Below are positions 53,166-63,365 of a DNA stretch of 64,000 nt, in pieces. The notes under the pieces are model-generated. The model was not told the DNA's origin. It saw only the letters and a list, made by a program, of their open reading frames with translations, and searched no databases. Origin of the DNA: Cafeteria roenbergensis (taxonomy: Eukaryota > Sar > Bigyra > Bicosoecida > Cafeteriaceae); assembly GCA_008330645.1 (NCBI GenBank), contig VLTN01000002.1:1116001-1180000 (forward strand). Reading direction: 5' to 3'. Within the stretch, counting starts at the first letter, position 1; each line of letters starts with the position of its first letter. Position numbers and translations under genes: made by a program.

Positions 53166-54319
53166 TCACAGCCTCTTGAGGGCCTTGCGATCCTTCTTCT
53201 TCTTGTCCGCCGCCTTCTTGGAGGCCTTGTCCGAGGCTGACTTGTCGAGGCGGCTCTTCTTGTTCTCGTTGCCGGCGGTGGACGCGCCGCGGCCCTCGTC
53301 GTGGGTGGACTTGCGCGACGGCTTCTCGGCGGCGGGCGCAGCCGCTGCCCCAGAGGCGGCAGCAACCGCAGTGGCGGCGGCAGCGGCGGCGGAGGCGGCG
53401 GACGACGGCGTCGCCGAGCCGGCGCCCTCAGCGTCAGGGCCCGAAGCAGCGGCCGTAGCGGCGGCGGCCGCGGCAGCTGGGGGCGCAGCCGCAGCCCCTC
53501 CAGCAGCAGAGGCAGCCTTGGCGCTTGCCTTCTTGGCGCCGGCCGGCTTGGCTGCCGGCTTGGCGTGAATGCCCGTCATCAGCTTCGCGCGGCGAGCGAA
53601 CTCGTCGTAGCTCTCCATAAACAGCCGCCCCGCGTCGTCGTTGAGCGACGACTCCGGGAAGGGAACGATGAGGAGGCAGCGCACCACCTGCAGCACGTGA
53701 GCAAGGCCAATCTCCGGCTTCCAGTCGCGCTTGAGAGTGTTCACGCAAATGTCACCGGCGGTGCTGATGTTCGGGTGGTAGATCTTCGTCAGGAAGACGC
53801 CTGCGGGGTAGAGGGGGAAGGTGCAGGGCCGACTTGGAACATCAGGGCAAGGGCTCACGGGTGTGCGCGCTCCCTCGTGGCAAACTCAGCAGAGTTGCAG
53901 TCGACGGCCGCAAGGCGTTGCCATCCACGCGCCGAGCGCTTGCATGCATCCGCGCACGATTGAACCTCACCCTTTGGGGGAGCAGACGGGTAGTCTGCGC
54001 CCAGCATGAGCTTGACCCGGAACTCGCCGCCCTCGTACGGTGTCCTCTCTGCGATGGCCAAGGCAGCACAAACAGCCCGTGTGCGGCAGTCGCGTTTCCG
54101 CTCACGCCGGGGCCCACACCCCGGTCGAGCGAAGTGGGGCTCCGCCACGCACGAATGACACCGCGAGGGCGTCTGCCGCGGGTGGCGAGTGTGGGGCTGC
54201 TCACCGGGACCTTGGATGATGGCATGCACCTCGGTCAAGGAGCCGTGGTCCGGCACGTACCGGACGCCGTCCAAGGGGCGCTTCACGAGCGCCTTGATCT
54301 GCTTGGCGATGATGGACAT
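53166..54319 (-). CDS. UBE2S: Ubiquitin-conjugating enzyme E2 S
   Basis: E2 that extends Lys11-linked ubiquitin chains on APC/C substrates. Exons 54205-54319, 53971-54048 and 53801 boundary to 53166 (53166-53800) give 275 residues. The E2 fold is complete: GVRYVPDHGSLTEVHAIIQGPERTPYEGG, then YPSAPPKGVFLTKIYHPN (HPN at 73-75) and GDICVNTLKRDW with catalytic Cys83. This block and ESSLNDDAGRLFMESYDEF are specific to UBE2S rather than other E2s. The C-terminus is KKKKDRKALKRL, matching the human basic tail ending in LRRL that docks on the APC/C. Between core and tail lies about 75 residues of Ala-rich spacer. The tail and the core together make this identification strong. Confidence 0.95.
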
Positions 54320-54914
54320 AGTCGACGCCGAAAGGTCTGCCTGCGGTGCGCGCGGGGGGCGGTCGCCAAATGGCGGAATGCGCCGGACGAGTGCGTGGAA
54401 TGTGGCGCCATGGTCGCGCGCGCGGCGCCTGAGCTGCCGCGGCTCGCTTCGCGTCTCGGCCTCCTTGCCCCGCTCTGAGGCTCGAACAAGGCTGCAAAGC
54501 AGCGCCTCACCATTGCTGGTGCTCGGTGCGGGCCTCGCCACGAGGGGACGCCTGGAGTGTGCCACGGACGCCTAGGTGGCTGCCTCCCTGCTACTGTCGG
54601 CGGCTCTGCAGCTCGGCGGACGATGGCGCAGCAGGCGGCCGCGCGAGCCATGCGATCCCGTTTTGGGGCTGCCGCCCGCGGGCTGATGCATCCAAAGGTT
54701 GGGCCTTCGGCCAGGGTGGCGCTCAACACAAAAGCCCTGTGGTTAGCGGGCGCTGCGCTCTCAACCGCGCTGTTGCAGAGCACACACGCAAAAGCCCCCT
54801 GATGGCCGGCTTCAGTTGCACCCCCGGGGTCAGCGAGCCTGCCATTGGGGGAGGGGCGTTACAGCAGCACGCGTTGTGGCATTGCGAGCGAGCCGGGGCG
54901 CAGGGCGTGGGGCC
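54320..54914. promoter_or_regulatory. Divergent spacer UBE2S / phosphopantetheinyl transferase
   Basis: 595 bp between divergent start codons. Most of it could be promoter, but it also holds a small ORF (54623-54802) with a mitochondrial-type N-terminus, listed separately at low confidence. Confidence 0.4.
54623..54802 (+). CDS. Possible small mitochondrial membrane protein
   Basis: 59 codons starting at an ATG in fair context. The N-terminus is Arg/Ala-rich without acidic residues (MAQQAAARAMRSRFGAAARG), as in mitochondrial presequences, and one hydrophobic stretch (ALWLAGAALSTALLQ) ends near the C-terminus. No acidic residue occurs in the whole product, which is unusual for a random frame here. 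I recognise no family, and the next gene begins 113 bp after its stop, leaving little room for its own 3' end and the next promoter. It may be noise. Confidence 0.3.
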   Translation: MAQQAAARAMRSRFGAAARGLMHPKVGPSARVALNTKALWLAGAALSTALLQSTHAKAP

Positions 54915-56472
54915 ATGGCAGATGCGGCAAGTCCGCCGGGTGTGGAGTTGCGCCTCGCCCTTTGCGCGGCGTCGTCGGACGAGGCGCTGCTGGGTGCCCT
55001 TTCGGTGAGCGGGGCGGTGCGCGTGCGCTCAGTGGCACGCGCGGCCAGGGCCTAGCTTGCGGCCGGCGACTGAGTCCGCTTGCGACCAGACTTGGCGACG
55101 CTCGCAGGCAAGCGACCGGGCGTGGATCGGCAGGCTGCTGCGCCCAGAAGACCGCGCTGTGAGACGCCCGGCAAGATGTTCCGCCCGTGCCGTTCCTGGC
55201 TTTTGCGTATGCCGGGCGGAAGGGATTCTCGTTCGACTTGCGTGCCCAGGCGCCCCCGCGGAGCCTTGACCGGCGCAGCATACCGCCGTCAGCCGGACGC
55301 TGGTGCGGCGCGGCCTGGCGTCCGCAATGAAGGACGAGCCCGACCGGCTCTCAGCAGTGCCCGTGGGCCGCACGGACTCGAGGAAGCCCTTCCTCGTGAG
55401 CAGGCGCCATGCCCGCTGGCGCCCGCCCCGCTCGGCGTCTTGGTGGGGAGGCGTCGCTCTGCCGCGCGCCGAGCTTCTCGACTGGGTGGTGGTGGCGCGA
55501 CCGCTCTGGCGTGCTGGATCGCTGTCTGCCTCCCCCCCCCCTGCAGGCAGGCCCGCGAGCGCTCGGCATGGAGGCCTTCAACGTCAACGCCTCTCACCAC
55601 GGCGGGGTCGTCGGCTGCGCGTCGTGCAGCCACGCGTGAGTTGAGCGCCGGTGCACGGGCCTGAGGGCTGCGTGGGGTGTCTGCGTTGCCGGCCCAGCGA
55701 GGGCGCCCGGGCGGCGCGCGACCCCCGCCGCCCCGCTCCCAGCGGCTGCTGCGCTGCCCGCAGGCTCGCTGGCTTCGACGTGATGCGCTTCGAGCCAAGG
55801 CCGGGCGTGGCGAGCGACGAGGCCTTCTTCTCCATCATGGACGAGTACTTCACCGCGGCAGAGTTCGAGGCGATCCGAGCCGGCGTTGAGCCCAGCGCCC
55901 TGGAGGTGAGCGTGGACGGCGTTGGTCGCCCGACGCCAGACTGCAGCCCGGCGCTCCGCAGCTTCTACTGGCACTGGGTGGCCAAGGAGGCTTTTGTCAA
56001 GTGCATGGGCTTGGGAATCGTCGTCCCGCTGGGGAGAATCCGGGTGCGGTTCGACGGGCCGCGCATATGCGACGTCGCCGTGGAGGCGGAGGGCGCCGGC
56101 GTGGCGACAAAGGCCCCCGCTGACATGGCAGCAACCGTGGTGGAGGTGGACGGAGAGCCGGTGGCGGGGTGGAGGGCGGTGCCTCTGCTTATCAACGGCG
56201 CATTTCCGGCGGCGGTCGCGGCGGCAGCGCTCGAGGCAGCAGCGGCGCCTCTGGCCGACGAGGAGGTGTGGCCGCGCCGCCCGCCCCGGCCACGTGAGGC
56301 GGAGGGCGCCGGCGCCGGGGCAAGCGCGGCGGCTGGGTCTGCGGGGGCCCTGCTTGGCCTGGCGAGCCGCTGGCCTCGGGTTGAGCTTGCCAGGGTCGTC
56401 GTGGAAGCGCCTGTACTCAGGGAGTGGGCTGCTACGGGGGGGGTGCCGGGCCCAAGGGCCCCACCAGCATGA
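54915..56472 (+). CDS. AASDHPPT: 4'-phosphopantetheinyl transferase (AASDHPPT/Sfp type)
   Basis: Transfers the phosphopantetheine arm of CoA to acyl-carrier domains. Five exons: 54915-55004, 55108-55158, 55279-55395, 55547-55635, 55764-56472; 351 residues. The gene model follows the family: AWIGRLLRPEDRA|HTAVSRTLVRRGLA (the R-rich block before the CoA site), then VGRTDSRKPFL, then FNVNASHHGGVVGCA (the N-x-S-H motif), then GFDVMRFEP with the Mg-binding Asp, and FYWHWVAKEAFVKCMGLG (W-x-x-K-E-A-x-x-K, about 186-194). The last 120 residues are Ala-rich, without known function. Four introns in about 1 kb of coding sequence make it the most interrupted gene here; exon 2 is only 51 bp. Exons 1-2 are the least certain part because their conservation is low. 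Confidence 0.88.
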
Positions 56473-56616
56473 CGTGCCGGCGTATGAGGCTGGCGCGCGA
56501 CAAGCGCGGCGGCTGCACAAGCACTGCTAGTGAACAATCCGCCTTGGCGGGCACGGGCGGCGGGTGCAAACCGAAACGCACGATAATTCCCACCCACAAA
56601 CACGCTCAGACAGACA

Positions 56617-56654
<38 letters not shown>

Positions 56655-56865
56655 AGCTGACGCACGGACACGCATGTGCTCTCATACGCCAGAGGCAGCA
56701 GGGGGCAGACGCCGGAGCTGGGGACGGCAGCAACAGCGAGGCCGCGCGCGTCCGGGCGAGGCGGCGCCGCTTCCCCCGTCTCAGCTCAGCGGAGGTAGCG
56801 CGACGCGAGGCCGCGCGCGTCCCACGGCCCGGCAACGGTGCCGCTGCTGCCGCACTCCGCCCATG
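56473..56865. other. Convergent 3' spacer phosphopantetheinyl transferase / PAXX-like
   Basis: 393 bp between facing stop codons with a long CA microsatellite (listed separately). No gene seen. Confidence 0.5.
56591..56652. repeat. (CA)n microsatellite with CACAAACAC start
   Basis: About 60 bp: cacccacaaacac, a short CAGA run, then about 16 pure CA units. The GT-rich strand is the coding strand of the minus-strand gene ending at 56866, 214-275 bp past its stop. Confidence 0.9.
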
Positions 56866-57684
56866 TCAGCCCAGCGCGCCGGGCTTTCGCTTCCGCCTGC
56901 CCATGCCCACTCCGGGGTTGAGAGCGAGGGCGCTGCGCAGGCGGCGCGGCCGGGGCGGGGCAGGGCGGCCCGGCCCCGGTGGAGGGGCGTCGTCTCCAGC
57001 CGCCACCACGGCGTCGACGGGGGTGTCCCCCGAGGAAGCCCCCGCCTCTGCGACCGAAAGGCCCAAGGAGCTCGCCTCGCGGGGGCGCTTGGCCGGGCGG
57101 CCCACGCCGCTCGGCGACGCGTTGGTCGACAAGGAGCCCGAGCGCACGGACGCCCCGCCCTGCGATCCCCGCGCAGTGCTCCCCGGGATCGACGCCGCCA
57201 GCGGCAGGCTGTCTGGCGCGACGGGCGCGGCTGCCAGGCCGGCAACGACGCTCAGCAGCCGGTCGCCCACGCGGTCGCGCTCGTCCACGCCGAGCCTCCA
57301 GGCCACATCGCCGATCGTGAGCCCGTAGTCGGCATGGATGATGACGCTGTCGTCATCCTGCGAGACCTCGACGCTGAACCGGCCGGCAGCCAACGAGTGG
57401 CGGAGCAGCACATCGCAGTCCGCGGCCGCCAGACCCTTCCTGTCTGCAACCGCCTCCACTGCGTCCGGGGTGAGGGCGACCCAGGCGTGCAAGCCCCCCG
57501 TGCTTGACGGGTGCGGCATGACCACGGAGAGCACGGGGACGGTGTCGGGCGAGTTTCGCGGGCGGCGGCTGCCACTTGGCCAGCGGCCCTGCGCTAAAAC
57601 CACCACCGCGGCTCCGCGCCGCCACGCCGCGAAGTCCGGGTGCGCTGCTGCTGGCGGGGCGGCTGGCGGCTCCGCAGCTGCCAT
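56866..57684 (-). CDS. PAXX-like non-homologous end-joining factor (tentative)
   Basis: Single-exon frame, 272 residues from the first in-frame ATG. It resembles human PAXX (204 residues), a member of the XRCC4 superfamily that binds Ku at DNA breaks. A head-like region reads GGLHAWVALTPDAVEAVADRKGLAAAD, matching in order the GGFNLYVT...TPDSLAALKARFGLSAAED region of PAXX, then alternating beta strands (RFSVEVSQDDDSVIIHADYG) and an amphipathic helix (DRVGDRLLSVVAGLAAA) in place of the PAXX stalk start. The middle is a disordered Ser/Ala/Pro region. The end, LNPGVGMGRRKRKPGALG, recalls the Ku-binding tail NPGFKSKKPAGG of PAXX. Similarity is weak outside these points; another small head-domain protein is possible. 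Divergent from the SANT-like gene (352 bp). Confidence 0.5.
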   Translation of the reverse strand: MAAAEPPAAPPAAAHPDFAAWRRGAAVVVLAQGRWPSGSRRPRNSPDTVPVLSVVMPHPSSTGGLHAWVALTPDAVEAVADRKGLAAADCDVLLRHSLAAGRFSVEVSQDDDSVIIHADYGLTIGDVAWRLGVDERDRVGDRLLSVVAGLAAAPVAPDSLPLAASIPGSTARGSQGGASVRSGSLSTNASPSGVGRPAKRPREASSLGLSVAEAGASSGDTPVDAVVAAGDDAPPPGPGRPAPPRPRRLRSALALNPGVGMGRRKRKPGALG

Positions 57685-58036
57685 CCCCGCCGCCGGCGCC
57701 CGCGGGCCGGGGCGAGTGCGGGCCGGGGCGGCGGGGCGCAGAGGACACGTTGTCGGGCGGGAAAAACCGGCACAGCAATCGAGCAGCCCTGCCGCTGCTG
57801 CACCTGCGCCCTTCCTGACTGCGAACTCGAGCCGCACTCGCCGGGGCCTCCACTCGCCCCTCTCGTGCGCTGCAAGCTTGCTTGGTCAGGCGCTGCCTGC
57901 CCGCGTGCACAGCAGGAACGGGTGCTTCTTGCCCGTAGGGAGCGCCACTCGGCTGTTGCGGACGGACCTGCGCAACAGCATCAAATTGCACTTCTCCGTG
58001 GCGTCCCCGGTTCCCAGCGGCCCAGCCATTTCGGCC
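57685..58036. promoter_or_regulatory. Divergent promoter spacer PAXX-like / SANT-like
   Basis: 352 bp between divergent start codons; GC-rich with no TATA box. The minus-strand frame stays open through part of it without an ATG. Confidence 0.45.
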
Positions 58037-60188
58037 ATGGCTGCGGCGGCTTCCACCCCGACGTCGGTGTCCTCGCGCAAGCGCAGCAAGGGCAAGACAG
58101 CTGCTTCGCTTGCGCTCTTTCCCATTGCTGACGAGACTTTCGTCGGACTGCTGCCTCGCTACCCGGCGGCGGCGGCCATGTTGCGGGACCCGGCCCCGCT
58201 CCGCAAGGGCAAGTGGTCCAAGGAGGAGGACGAACTGGCCACCACGTGCATCTCGCACTTCATGGAGGGCCTGATCCCGCTGACTGGAATCGGTGACGAT
58301 ACCTTGCGCGGCTTGCTCTCGTACATGTTGCACTCCGACGGAATGCGCGTCACCAAGAAGTTCGCGGGCGAGCTGTCCATCCGCAAGGTGAGGCCAACGC
58401 CGAGCTGCACCGACGCGCGCTGCGCGGGCCACAGCGCGCGGACTCGGCGGTTGCGTTTGAGGAGCAGTCAGCACCCTCCGCTCACGGTTTGGATGAGGTT
58501 GCCCTCTCGTCGAGCAGTTGCGACTTCGCGCGGCGCCGCGCCCCCGGGACCGCGCCACCGCCACTGTCACCGCCCCCTTCCGGCGCAAGCCGCTGTGTCC
58601 CGGCCGCCGGGCGCGGGGATGGGGGCGCGGGCCCAGCGGCCGGCTCGCGCGCGCGCGCGCTTGCACTGCTGCTCCTCGCGGAGGCAACTGTGCCTGGCAG
58701 CCAGCGTCGCTGATCTGCATGGCAACACCGGCGCCCTGCGCCCGCCACCGCCCCGTTTCGCGCTCCGCCCCCCCCCCTCGTCGTCCGCAGCAACAGTATG
58801 TGGCGCTGGCCAAGCAGGCACGGGCCAACAGGGGCGGCCCCCGCGCCCTGCAGGCCCAGGAGGTTCGCACTCAACTGGCGGAGCGTTTCCTGCAAAGTTT
58901 GGAATCAAGGGGGCCAGCTCGCCGCCGTCCTGCATCCGCAACCAAGGGCCGCGCCCCCGCCAAGCGCAAGCGCTCCGAGCCCCCCGCCAAGCCCGGCAAG
59001 GTGCTCAAGTCGTCCAAGGACGACTCGCCCATGGCTCTGGAACTGATGGAGGCTTCGGCAGCTGCGCTTGCGAGCTTGCACCGCGTGGTGCCTGCTGCCA
59101 CAAGCGTCCCCTACGGCTTCCACCCCCAGGGCGCTGCCCCCGGGTGCTATCCCGGGTACATGGGCGGGCCCGTGGCCACGGGGATCACGTCGGCGGGCTC
59201 CCCCGGGCAGTACATGACCCACCCTTCGCAAATGGCGTATCCCTTTGCCGGCGCGCCCCACCACTACATGATGCCCGCGCACGTGCCGCCCGTCTCCATG
59301 GGTGCCGGCGACGATGGGAGCAGCGACCCTGCCAGGCGCGCGCTGCCTGGCGCTGTCGTGCCCATGATGCCCGCGCACTCCGTGGACCTGACCAGCCGGT
59401 CCGCCATGTTCGCCCAGACCCCCCCGCCCGGCGCGTTCATGGGCGGGGTCCAGGTGTCCGCCCCCCACCTCTTCGCGCACGACTCCTCGGGCGTGATGAG
59501 GCCTGTCTCCGGCAGGCCCATGAACCTGCCAACCGTGTACAGCGGCGGCCAGCTCGCCCCGTTCCACAGCGGCTACCCCTCCACGTCGGCCATGCAAATC
59601 AGGTCGAGCCCCGACGCAGCGTCGATGCTGCCGGGCGCCCGGCTGGACATGGGCGGCATGGCAACCTCCTCCCCGCCCCCCCAGTCGATGGGCCCACCGC
59701 CGCAGAGCGGAGTCTCCCTCGCCATGCCCTCCATCTCGGCGGCAGCGGCCGGGGCGAGCGCCGCTGCGAGGACGCCCCTGGCCCCCGGGTCCAGCATTCG
59801 CATCCCCACGATGGCCATTCAGCACCGCTCCTCCCCGCCCAGCGGCATGGACACCCTCGGCGCCTTCGCGGACGAGGCCCTCAAGGGCTACGACAGCGGC
59901 GCAGGCGGGCGGGCCGCAGTCGCGGCTGCCATCGGCGCTGCGTCCTCCTCCTCCCTCGCCGCCAGCCCCACGCCCTCCCACCTCGCGGCCGCGAGCGCCA
60001 CCACCGCTGTGACCACGTCAAACGGCCAGGTCGCGAGGGCCTCGCCCCCACCCGGCACCAGCTCTGCGCAGAGCCCGTTCACCTTCGTGCCCTCTCGGGG
60101 TGCGGCGGAGCGCCCCTCGTCCTCTCAGAACGACAAGGAATCGGACTCCATGACCGAGTGGGCTGACTCCCGGGCAGAGCCCGAGTGA
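58037..60188 (+). CDS. SANT/Myb-like protein with stramenopile-type domain
   Basis: Exons 58037-58387 and 58791-60188 give 582 residues. The N-terminal Ser/Lys stretch (RKRSKGK) is a likely nuclear signal. Residues about 55-125 form a conserved domain: LRKGKWSKEEDELATTCISHFMEG, LIPLTGIGDDTLRGLLSYMLHSDGMRVTKKFAGE, continued across the intron by QQYVALAK. I know this order (K-G-x-W-x-x-E-E, LPLxxGxTLRxxLxxxLxxxxMRxxKKFxG) from many uncharacterised diatom and oomycete proteins; the first part looks like a SANT/Myb helix. The rest is disordered, rich in Pro, Ser, Gly, Met and His (AGSPGQYMTHPSQMAYPFAG), like a transcription-factor activation region. Probably a nuclear regulator; no target can be named. 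The intron (403 bp) is the longest in the window. Confidence 0.75.
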
Positions 60189-60827
60189 GCGGGGGGGCAG
60201 CCAGCCGCTCCGTCCTCCCTGTGTTCCGCGATAGCTAGCCACCGCGCCCCCTGCCCGGCCGTTTCTCGGACGGCGCCGCTTGTGCCACTGCTCGCGCACG
60301 CTCCCTGCCGTCGCCGGCCAGATCCCCTCCTGTGTCCACCGCGACCAACTGCTCTTGCTGTTTGGGGGGGAGTGGGTGCTGCGGATGGGCGCCAGCCGTT
60401 GCCTTGCTCCATCCCGACTTCTCCCAAGCCCCCCCTGTCAGGGCAAGCGCGCGCACCTCGCCGCGGTGTTGCTCTGCCACTGGACCTGCTGCCCTCAGCA
60501 CCGCTGGGAGTATCGCGCGCACTTTGGGCCGTTTCGGTTGCTATATGTGCTATCGTGCGCGGGTCTGAGTGGCCTTTGCCTGGGAGCCTGTGTGCGCTGT
60601 GAGGGTGCGGCGGGGACTCTGTGTGTCTCCCAATGTGATACGGTCACTTTCCCGCGCGCGGCAACCGACCACTCGCGCGACGCACCGGCTCCCGAACACG
60701 AAGTGCTCGCCAGCTGCCACCGCGCCAGGCGCTGCCTCGGCGAACTCGCCAAGCGCCCAGGCGCTCAAGCAGCACCATCATCCCCCAACGATGCTCATTC
60801 ATCACCAGCAGCACCAGCTCTGCCGCC
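60189..60827. other. Convergent 3' spacer SANT-like / ABCG
   Basis: 639 bp between facing stop codons. It contains short G runs (60190-60196, 60363-60370) and a mixed-composition stretch from about 60480 to 60640 with TG-rich pieces (ttgctatatgtgctatcgtg, ctgtgtgtctcccaatgtg) on the + strand. A 226-codon frame crosses it into the antisense of the ABCG gene, without family support. Confidence 0.4.
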
Positions 60828-63365
60828 CTACCACTCGAACGCGGCCCGCCAGCGCTCGCCAAGGGTCTGCTTCGTGAACAGGAAGTGGAGGCCTCCGAGG
60901 CTGATGACGCGGAAGATGACTCCCTGGAGCACGATCCAGCCCATGGCGGGCCAGATGTAGTCCAGGTCCGTGTTGAAGCTGTTGCGCTCCAGCAGCTGCG
61001 CGCCCGTGGTCACGCATCCCAGGGCGGCCTCCTGCGGCGTGCAGCTCACGGACAGGCCAGTCAGCTCCGAGGTCGCGGCCGCCTCCACGCCGAAGCGGAG
61101 GTAGGAGATGTCTCCAATCCAGCGGAACACGACTGGGGTGTTCTCTTGCGCTGCGGGGGCCAGAGGGAGAGACGCGGGGCGCGGGCACAACGATAGGGCA
61201 GGTCGGCTGCGATCGCGGGACGAGTTGGCTGCGCTCTGAGGCGCGCACGGGCTTGCAAGGCGCGCAGACCCGCGAGGGGGCAAAGCAGGCCTCACCGACG
61301 AAGATACCCGAAAAGAGCATTGCCAGGAGCAGGACGATGGACACGATGCCGTTGGCCGTGGCGACGTTGGGCGAGAGCGAGCCCACTGCCATGAACAGCG
61401 ACGTGGTCCCAAACATGAGGATGACGGTGAGGAGGACGAAGATACCGCACTTGGCAGCGTCGGCCTGGAAGCCAGCCATCCAGTAGGCGATGACGGCACC
61501 CACGGCAGAGAAGCCGACGTGAAACGGGATGTCGGCGAGCGTGCGGCCGACGTAGAAGGCGAGAGTGCCGTAGAGGTTCGCGTTGGTGTCGCGGAGGAAG
61601 ACGCTCCGCTCCCGCGGGATGAGGAGGACGAGGTCCAGAGGGGAGAAGGCAATAGAGATGAGGAAGAGGGAGAGGAAGCCGAGGCGGTCCTGCAGCCCGC
61701 TGGTGGTGAGCGGGAGCTGCCAGTACACCATGCCCACGATGACCGACATCATGAGCACAGAGGCCGCGAGGGAGGCCACGGCCTCGGGCTCCCGCAGCTT
61801 GAAGAGGAACACGCGGCGAAGCACGACGCCGACCTGCGTGCAGAACCCGGTCGGGAAGCGGGACCGGTGGCCGTCGTCGCCCGCTGCAGCGAGCGGGTCG
61901 GCGGGCAGCTCGTCCGGCGTGAGCGCGGTGCGACCCTCCTCGGACAGCCTCGAGGCGCTAAACTGCGCGGCCAGCCACTCGATGAACTCGGCGCGGGACC
62001 GGGCCGCGCGAATGGCCGCGGCCTCGGCGATGCGGTCGGAGGGAGCCAGGGCGCTAAGCCTCGCGGCCTCGCTCTCCGCCTGCCACCCCGTCACGTCCAA
62101 GCCGTCAGCCGTCTCCTGCGCGGCCTCCTTGGCGGCGTGGACAGCAGCGCGCAGCGACGCAGCCTGCTCGGCCTCGTCCGCGTCGCTCCGGCCAGCCTCG
62201 GCGCTGTGCTCCGCGGCCTTGCCGTCGGTCCCGGCCGCGGGCGAGCCTGCGTCCTTGTCCGCAGCAGCCACGGCTCGGTCCTCCTCCGCGGAGCTGTTCA
62301 CGAGGTCCACGACAAAGTCGGCCGGGTTCTCGAACGACGGGCTCGGGAACCCGAGCGCGGCCAGGTACCCCAGCATGCCGTCGCGACGGCCGTCCGTCCA
62401 GGTTGGCCCTGCGTACACCTGCCTGCCGTCCGCGAGGAGCAGCAGCTGGTCCGCGAGGGGCATCAGGGACGCCCTCGGCTGGTGGATGGTGCAGATGATG
62501 GTGCGGTTCTGCTCGTGCGCCAGCCGGCGCAAGATGGTCATCACGTTGAGCGCGGAGGCGCCGTCAAGCCCGCTCGTTGGCTCGTCGAGAAAAATGAGCG
62601 AAGGCTCGCCCAGGAGCTCGGCCGCTACGGCCAGGCGCCGCTTCTCGCCGCCGCTGCACTTGCCGACCTGGGTGTCCACGCACTTGGAGATGTCGAGTGC
62701 GTCGACGACCTTGTTCACACGCTCCTCGAGCTCCTGGGCTCCAACGCGCTCTGGCAGCTTCAGCCGCGCCGTAGAGCTGAGAATCTCTCTGACGGTCAGG
62801 GTGTCGAACATCGCAACTGCGGGGGCGGAGGGGACGGGGGGGGCGCGGCCATTGCAACAGCGCAGTCGCGATGGACGACTTGCTGCAGAGTTGCGGAACG
62901 GTCCGGATGCGCATTCGTGCCAGGCCGGACGCCTCACCCTCTTGCTCAACGAAGCCGTGGACGCGGCGGAAGCGGTAGTCCGGAGCGTGGCCGTTGAGGA
63001 GGATCGTGCCCTCGGTGGGCGTCACGCGCCGGGAGAGCAGGCGGAGGAGCGAGGTCTTCCTGCGCGCGGCAAGAAGCTCTGACTCAGGAGCGGGAAAAGC
63101 GCTGGTCGGGAGCGGGAAAGGCGCCGGCGAGCCGCTCGGACTCGAGAGGCCAGCGCCCGCCCAGCGGCCGCCACACTCACCCTGCGCCTGACGGCCCCAT
63201 CAACAAGGTCAGAGTGCCGGCCTTCGCTTTGCCCGAAATGGAGGACAAAATGCGCTTCGTGAACGTCTTCCCGGTCTTGGGGTCCTTGGCGGGCACTTCG
63301 AAGCCCAGCCCCCTCCACTCGAGGGCCGCGCCCGCCTTCTTTGACGGCGGTGCTGGCGATGCCAT
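60828..63365 (-). CDS. ABCG (White/WBC) half-transporter
   Basis: ATP-driven membrane transporter, half-size with the ATPase domain first; works as a dimer. Exons 63181-63365, 62938-63059, 61296-62816 and 60828-61150 give 716 residues. The first intron splits the Walker A motif: GPSGAG|KTSLL (57-64). Others: Q-loop region GFVEQE|VAMFDTLTVREIL (second junction), signature CSGGEKRRLAVAAELLG (about 155), Walker B LIFLDEPTSGLD and H-loop CTIHQPRASL. Between ATPase and membrane parts is an acidic, Ala-rich linker of roughly 170 residues. Six TM segments follow (for example LAASVLMMSVIVGMVYW, GTTSLFMAVGSLSPNVA, IVSIVLLLAMLFSGIFV), then exon 4 codes the extracellular loop with three Cys and the last TM. 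The substrate cannot be read from sequence; sterols, lipids or drugs are typical of ABCG. Confidence 0.95.

Noticed and set aside
60280-60960. 226-codon + strand ORF in the SANT-like/ABCG spacer
   Set aside because: Cys-rich without a pattern, no ATG context or splice support, and runs into the antisense of the ABCG gene.
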